64,000 nt of DNA, from assembly GCF_042140245.1 (NCBI RefSeq), contig NZ_CP159483.1, forward strand, positions 3,796,281-3,860,280, read 5' to 3'. The position numbers and the translations under genes were made by a program. The DNA is from MH13 sp042140245. Its GTDB lineage: Bacteria; Pseudomonadota; Alphaproteobacteria; Rhizobiales; MH13. Under the pieces are notes generated by a model. It was not told the origin of the DNA and made no database searches. It worked only from the letters and a program-made list of their open reading frames with translations. Positions 59,772 through 64,000 of the stretch are shown in pieces; the first letter of the stretch is position 1; every line of letters begins with the position of its first letter.

Positions 59772-61079
59772 ATGACCAGCTTTTTTGGCGACATCCCTAA
59801 GCTACGCTTTACCGGGCCGCAGAGCGAGGAAACATTCGTCTATCGCCACTACGACCCCGATGAAGTGGTGCTCGGCAAGCGGCTTGAAGAGCATCTGCGC
59901 TTTGCGGTTGCCTATTGGCATTCTTTTGCCTGGCCGGGCGGCGACCCGTTTGGCGGGCAGACCTTTGACCGCCCGTGGTTCGATGCCGACAGCATGGAGA
60001 TGGCGCGCCTCAAGGCCGATGTTGCTTTTGAGATGTTTGAGCTTCTCGGTGCTCCCTATTTCTGTTTTCACGACGCGGATGTTCGCCCTGAAGGCGACAG
60101 CTTTGGCGAGACCATCGCCAACCTTGAGAGCATGATCGACTATATCGGTCCGAAGATGGAATCCACGGGGACCAAGCTGCTTTGGGGCACCGCGAACCTT
60201 TTCTCTCACCGTCGCTTTATGGCCGGTGCTGCCACCAACCCTGACCCAGATGTTTTTGCTTGGTCAGCAGCAACCATTAAGGCCTGTATGGATGCCACTC
60301 AAAAGCTTGGTGGCGAAAACTATGTGCTGTGGGGTGGGCGCGAGGGCTATGAAACGCTGCTCAACACTGACCTTACCCGCGAAGCGGAACAGGCCGGGCG
60401 CATGTTGGCCAAAGTGGTCGATTACAAACATAAAATCGGCTTTGAAGGTACGATTTTGATCGAGCCCAAGCCGCAGGAGCCAACCAAACACCAGTACGAC
60501 TATGATGTCGCGACCGTCTACGGTTTCCTCAAACGCTTTGGTCTAGAGAATGAGGTGAAGCTCAACATCGAACAGGGTCATGCGATCCTGGCTGGTCACT
60601 CTTTTGAGCATGAACTGGCGATGGCGGCATCGCTGGGTGTTCTTGGGTCCATCGACATGAACCGCAACGACTATCAGTCAGGCTGGGACACCGATCAGTT
60701 CCCCAACTCGGTGCCAGAGGTGGCGCTGGCCTACTATGAGATTTTGAAAGCAGGCGGTTTCACCACGGGCGGCACAAACTTCGATGCGAAGTTGCGCCGG
60801 CAATCGCTCGATCCACAGGATCTTATCCTGGCACATGCCGGCGCCATGGACATCTGCGCGCGTGGACTAAAAGCGGCGGCGGCGATGCTCGAAGATGGCG
60901 GCTTGGAAACCATGCGGGCCGAACGCTATGCGGGTTGGGATGCGTCGGATGCCAAAGCGATGCTAGCCGATGATGATCTGGACACAATCTTTGCCCACGT
61001 CGCATCCAATGACTTGCGGCCCGAGCCGAGATCAGGACGGCAGGAAGTGCTGGAGAACTGGATCAGCAGGTTCGTTTAG
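59772..61079 (+). CDS. xylA: Xylose isomerase, XylA
   Basis: 435 residues, the usual length for class II xylose isomerase. Catalytic and metal-binding segments are visible: FCFHDADVRPEG with the active-site His, WGGREGYETLLNTD, ILIEPKPQEPTKHQYDYD with the metal Glu and Lys, NIEQGHAILAGHSFEHELA, and GSIDMNRNDYQSGWDTDQ. GGAGG lies before ATG. It converts D-xylose to D-xylulose in the cytoplasm. It closes the xyl operon; xylulokinase (xylB) is not in this window. Confidence 0.93.
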   Translation: MTSFFGDIPKLRFTGPQSEETFVYRHYDPDEVVLGKRLEEHLRFAVAYWHSFAWPGGDPFGGQTFDRPWFDADSMEMARLKADVAFEMFELLGAPYFCFHDADVRPEGDSFGETIANLESMIDYIGPKMESTGTKLLWGTANLFSHRRFMAGAATNPDPDVFAWSAATIKACMDATQKLGGENYVLWGGREGYETLLNTDLTREAEQAGRMLAKVVDYKHKIGFEGTILIEPKPQEPTKHQYDYDVATVYGFLKRFGLENEVKLNIEQGHAILAGHSFEHELAMAASLGVLGSIDMNRNDYQSGWDTDQFPNSVPEVALAYYEILKAGGFTTGGTNFDAKLRRQSLDPQDLILAHAGAMDICARGLKAAAAMLEDGGLETMRAERYAGWDASDAKAMLADDDLDTIFAHVASNDLRPEPRSGRQEVLENWISRFV

Positions 61080-61183
61080 GACGGCGCCAGCGGGCTTTCA
61101 ACGATCTGGAACTTCACTGGATATGCTGACCGCTTGCCAGTGGTGATGTGCTCGCGGGGCTTCAGTCGGCTTCCAGAACTCGG
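61076..61183 (-). pseudogene. Possible gene remnant downstream of xylA
   Basis: A 35-codon minus-strand stretch ending in a stop that overlaps the xylA stop, reading LKPREHITTGKRSAYPVKF and then QIVESPLAPS. It looks like the C-terminal end of a protein, but it is cut by a stop at 61184-61186 and has no start. I cannot name the family. It may be the tail of a decayed sugar-related gene or a chance frame; the rest of the gap up to 61283 shows nothing. Confidence 0.15.
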
Positions 61184-61283
61184 TTATCCGAGTGCTCGCT
61201 TTGCCCTTTGCCGACATGCATCTTAGTCGCAACCCGTGTGCAATCGGCGTGAAGCTGCTGTTCCCGCGTATCGTGAAGGAAAT

Positions 61284-62828
61284 TCACTCAAGCCCTGCTT
61301 CGGCCAATCCAGAGAGAAAGCGCTTAACATCCTCCTCTTGTAGGAAAACGCAGGATGAACGGATCGATGCCAGCGTCACATCCGGTGCGATGGCTTTGAT
61401 CTTCTGCACCTGTGCTCCGGCCTCTTCATCATACCCGAGATGTGCGAGAGATGACGCCATGATGTAACGCGGATAGACATGTTCCGGCTCGATCAGGCTT
61501 GCCCTATGCGCTGACCGATAAGCCGCTTCGTAGTCAGCAACTTGAAAATGAGCAAACGAGTCATGGACATCGAAATCGCCTTTTTGGATGTCCAGTGGGC
61601 TAAGTTCACGGGCCTTCTGAAGAAACGGAAAAGCTTCCTCTCCGCGGCCCATGACGGCCAAGCCTGCACCCATGTAAGAGTGCCCAAGGGCAAAGTTCGG
61701 GTTGATTTCCAGAACGCGCCGAATGGCATGAAGCATCATGTGTTGATCGCGAACAACTGTTGCGATGAACCCATAGGCGACAAAGGCCCAAATCTCGTTG
61801 GTGTCCTTCCTGATCGCTGCTTGCGCATCATGAATAGCTTGCTCCACGGCTCTATGAGGGTCATCCCAGCCTTGGTGAACGCGCCAAATGGATATCCAGG
61901 CACGAAGGCCTAGCGCTCGCGCGTAATCCGGGTCCAGTTCAATGGCCTTGTCGAGCAAGGCCACAGCCTCTCGACTTCCAATGTCAGTGTTTTCGCTTTT
62001 GCGGGCCGTAGCACGCAGAACATAGTCCCACGCTGACAGGTCTTGTGATGGCTTCGCCAGCGCCGCTTCAACCTCAGCATGGCTCACCTTTGGCTCAACA
62101 GCTGCCACAATGCGTTCTGTTATCTCATCTTGAATAGCGAAAACGTCTTGCAGCACATGGTCGTACCGATCGGACCAAACCTGTCCGCCTGTTGATCCAT
62201 CAACAAGCTGAACCACCACACGAACCTGATTGTTGGCTCTGCGAACTGAACCGGTGACGATGTAGCGAGCGTTCAAAGCTGCCGTCACATCATCAATCGT
62301 ATAGTCTTGTCCGCGATAGCTGAACGTTGAGTTGCGGGAGATAACACGTAGCCATCGAATCCGTCCGAGAGCTGCTATCACATCTTCGCAAATGCCATCG
62401 GCAAAATAGCCTTGATCGTCACCTTGTGCCATCTGTTCGAACGGCATAACGGCAACGGTGGGTAAGTCATCAAAGTCTGCGCGAAGCAGCGGTTTTAGCG
62501 ATACACCCTTTATGTCAGCCAGCTCGTTGACCTCAGCTACAAAGCGGAACCCACGTCCACGCACAGTCTTGATGATTTTTTGGGCCTCGCCGTCATCCCC
62601 AACGGCTTTTCGCGCCGACTTGAGCGCCGTTGATAAACTGGCATCAGAGATGAATCTGCCATCCCAGATGGCATCAATCAGCTCATCTTTGCTGACCACG
62701 CGATCTCGGTTTTCCAGCAGAAGGAGAACAAGATCGAAGGCTTTGGGTTCGATCGATACGAGGCTTCCATCAACATGAACCTCGCGCGTTAGTGTGTTCA
62801 ACACACAGGATTCAAAGGCGAATTGCAT
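61284..62828 (-). CDS. OmpR-type winged-helix regulator with TolB-like and TPR domains
   Basis: 514 residues. The winged helix at about 10-95 (EPKAFDLVLLLLENRDRVVS, then KTVRGRGFRFVA) is of the OmpR/CadC DNA-binding type. From about 120 a TolB/adenylate-cyclase-associated domain begins with VAVMPFEQMAQGDDQGYFAD and VSRNSTFSYRG-like sequence (here VISRNSTFSYRGQDYT), and TPR-like helices fill the C-terminal half (LGHSYMGAGLAVMGRGEEAF). Unlike CadC it has no membrane helix, so it should be cytoplasmic. Target genes are unknown; it is divergent from a GNAT acetyltransferase. Confidence 0.8.
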   Translation of the reverse strand: MQFAFESCVLNTLTREVHVDGSLVSIEPKAFDLVLLLLENRDRVVSKDELIDAIWDGRFISDASLSTALKSARKAVGDDGEAQKIIKTVRGRGFRFVAEVNELADIKGVSLKPLLRADFDDLPTVAVMPFEQMAQGDDQGYFADGICEDVIAALGRIRWLRVISRNSTFSYRGQDYTIDDVTAALNARYIVTGSVRRANNQVRVVVQLVDGSTGGQVWSDRYDHVLQDVFAIQDEITERIVAAVEPKVSHAEVEAALAKPSQDLSAWDYVLRATARKSENTDIGSREAVALLDKAIELDPDYARALGLRAWISIWRVHQGWDDPHRAVEQAIHDAQAAIRKDTNEIWAFVAYGFIATVVRDQHMMLHAIRRVLEINPNFALGHSYMGAGLAVMGRGEEAFPFLQKARELSPLDIQKGDFDVHDSFAHFQVADYEAAYRSAHRASLIEPEHVYPRYIMASSLAHLGYDEEAGAQVQKIKAIAPDVTLASIRSSCVFLQEEDVKRFLSGLAEAGLE

Positions 62829-63005
62829 GCCTAGCTCGCTACGCCATTGGAGCTATCTTCACGTCGGTCCATGCAAACAAATCCTCAGACAATCCGCAAC
62901 TGTTCCTCATAGAGAGCCCAAGCAGTGCTCGGCGTCACAGTTCACAGTGATCCCACCACATAACACAGCACCGCGATCCGCAAGGACGCATAAAGGGATA
63001 TCACT

Positions 63006-63740
63006 ATGCTCGCCTCATCAGTCACCAACACCTCTCATATTCTGGATCACCCAGTTCAGGCTGCGTTTCAAAGCCACTGGCGACCGGTCGCCCGGCGAAC
63101 CGGATCGGCTTGGATGCTGCCAAGCGACATCGGTCCTTTCGCCGCTCAAGGTGGCCACAGCCAAGAGGATCAATCTGATTTCTCACGCATGCTTTCTGAG
63201 CGTGGCGCACCGGTCATCGTGCTTCAAAAAGATGATGTCACAGTGCCCGACAACACCGAAGTTCTCGCTCACGAGGAAGGCGTGCAAATGGTCTACGGTG
63301 GCGATGTCGTCGAGAATGACGATTTTGGGCATGTGAAGCTAAGCGAGCAGGATGCAGTGGACATGCACGCTCTGGCCCACCTAACAGCTCCTGGGCCGTT
63401 TGCAGAGCGCACCCATGTGCTGGGTGAGTTCATCGGGATCAAAAAAGACGATCAGTTGATCGCGATGGCAGGCCAGCGGATGCAAACGCCCGGATGGACA
63501 GAAATCAGTGCGGTCTGCGTTCACCCTGATTCACGTGGCCAGGGGCTAGCCACCAAGCTGATCAAAGCGATGTGCGGGATCATCCAAAGTTCAGGACAGG
63601 TGCCCTTTCTCCACACCTATGCGAGCAATGTTGGTGTGATCGCGCTCTACGAGAAGCTTGGCTTTCGGCTGCGCACACGGGTTCATGTGGCGTCACTTGC
63701 CCATCGTCAGCAGATGGGCCGCTCCTTGGCCGCATCGTAA
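63006..63740 (+). CDS. GNAT-family N-acetyltransferase (FR47-like)
   Basis: 244 residues. The acetyl-CoA-binding core is in the C-terminal half: WTEISAVCVHPDSRGQGLAT (motif A, with R/Q-x-x-G-x-G/A) and LHTYASNVGVIALYEKLGFR (motif B), a pattern typical of FR47-like GNATs. The N-terminal half is more divergent. GGGA lies before ATG 63006. The acceptor is unknown. It is divergent from the winged-helix/TPR regulator and upstream of a PAS-domain gene. Confidence 0.82.
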   Translation: MLASSVTNTSHILDHPVQAAFQSHWRPVARRTGSAWMLPSDIGPFAAQGGHSQEDQSDFSRMLSERGAPVIVLQKDDVTVPDNTEVLAHEEGVQMVYGGDVVENDDFGHVKLSEQDAVDMHALAHLTAPGPFAERTHVLGEFIGIKKDDQLIAMAGQRMQTPGWTEISAVCVHPDSRGQGLATKLIKAMCGIIQSSGQVPFLHTYASNVGVIALYEKLGFRLRTRVHVASLAHRQQMGRSLAAS

Positions 63741-63837
63741 ATCCCCAGACGATCCTCATACAATCTTCAAGAAACGCCATCGCGGCCAGTCTAACAAGCG
63801 ACTATCGCGTCAAACACCATCAAAGGCTCCGATCATC

Positions 63838-64000
63838 ATGAATGCCGTTGCACTTGCCTACACCAATCCAAACGGTGCCGCGCTCAACCCCAACCGCACG
63901 TGGTCAGCACCAACACCTGAACTCATCGAGCATTTGCCGCTCGGCATTGGCATTGAGGACACCGATGGCCTGCTGCTCGAATGCAATCAGGCTTTCGCAG
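63838..64000 (+). CDS. PAS-domain protein, N-terminal part only
   Basis: 54 codons run from ATG 63838 off the right edge with no stop. After a short variable start the translation reads PELIEHLPLGIGIEDTDGLL, then LECNQAFA, which is the first strand-loop of a PAS domain (hydrophobic pattern, D-x-D-G, N-x-x-F/A). The rest, perhaps a histidine kinase or diguanylate cyclase, is outside the window. No strong ribosome binding site is visible, so the start is provisional. Confidence 0.55.
   Translation, partial: MNAVALAYTNPNGAALNPNRTWSAPTPELIEHLPLGIGIEDTDGLLLECNQAFA

Noticed and set aside
62794..63336. A 180-codon plus-strand frame overlapping the GNAT gene start
   Set aside because: It overlaps the GNAT frame in another phase, is rich in Ser, His and Cys without a domain, and has no ribosome binding site.
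1..64000. tRNA, rRNA, CRISPR array, insertion sequence or prophage
   Set aside because: No cloverleaf with a normal T-loop, no regularly spaced repeats, no transposase or integrase and no phage structural genes were seen.

Overview
The window looks like the chromosome of an alphaproteobacterium, most likely a Hyphomicrobiales/Rhizobiales-type heterotroph. The reasons are high-GC codon use, many ATGA and one-base gene overlaps, GGAGG-type ribosome binding sites, and a very dense set of solute-binding-protein transport systems (four sugar ABC systems of the ribose/xylose class, one peptide ABC system, one TRAP system), each beside its own regulator and catabolic enzymes. I saw no rRNA, tRNA, CRISPR array, insertion sequence or phage gene. 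The species assignment is inference.

Layout. 1-9.2 kb: an inositol-type block. It holds the 5' end of iolD (minus), a divergent Gfo/Idh dehydrogenase, iolE, a second Gfo/Idh enzyme, an orphan DnaB-like ATPase, a LacI-type regulator, and a binding protein/permease/ATPase transporter. The same perfect 16-bp palindrome lies in both divergent promoter regions (493-508 and 6017-6032), which ties the two halves into one probable regulon. mobA follows. 9.8-23 kb: the most interesting part, two facing-away transcription units. Leftward run a ribose-class ABC transporter, a split transketolase and a RuBisCO-like protein (RLP). Rightward run 5-methylthioribose kinase (mtnK), 5-methylthioribose-1-phosphate isomerase (mtnA), a fused class II aldolase/short-chain dehydrogenase, a SorC-type regulator and a GST-like protein. 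This reads as a self-contained import-and-degrade pathway for a 5-modified (5-deoxy or 5-methylthio) or related pentose.

23-32.4 kb: an RND efflux pair, an alanine/cation symporter with a universal stress protein and a divergent Lrp-type regulator, an SMP-30/gluconolactonase and an old yellow enzyme. 32.8-41 kb: a five-gene peptide-type ABC system (its first ATPase gene appears frameshifted near its start), an M24 peptidase, an XRE/cupin regulator and a GST. 41-46 kb: a GntR regulator divergent from an SDR and a DctPQM TRAP transporter. 46-52 kb: a D-psicose/tagatose-epimerase-type enzyme with an allose/ribose-type ABC transporter and LacI regulator, divergent from a D-2-hydroxyacid dehydrogenase. 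52-55 kb: a di-haem cytochrome c peroxidase/MauG-like protein converging on an FG-GAP/UnbV-type protein. 55-61 kb: the xylose system xylR, xylF, xylH, xylG, xylA, with no xylB here. 61-64 kb: a winged-helix/TPR regulator, a GNAT acetyltransferase and the start of a PAS-domain protein.

Recurring theme: a strong RNA hairpin sits immediately downstream of the binding-protein gene in all six transport operons, which would set the excess of binding protein over membrane components.
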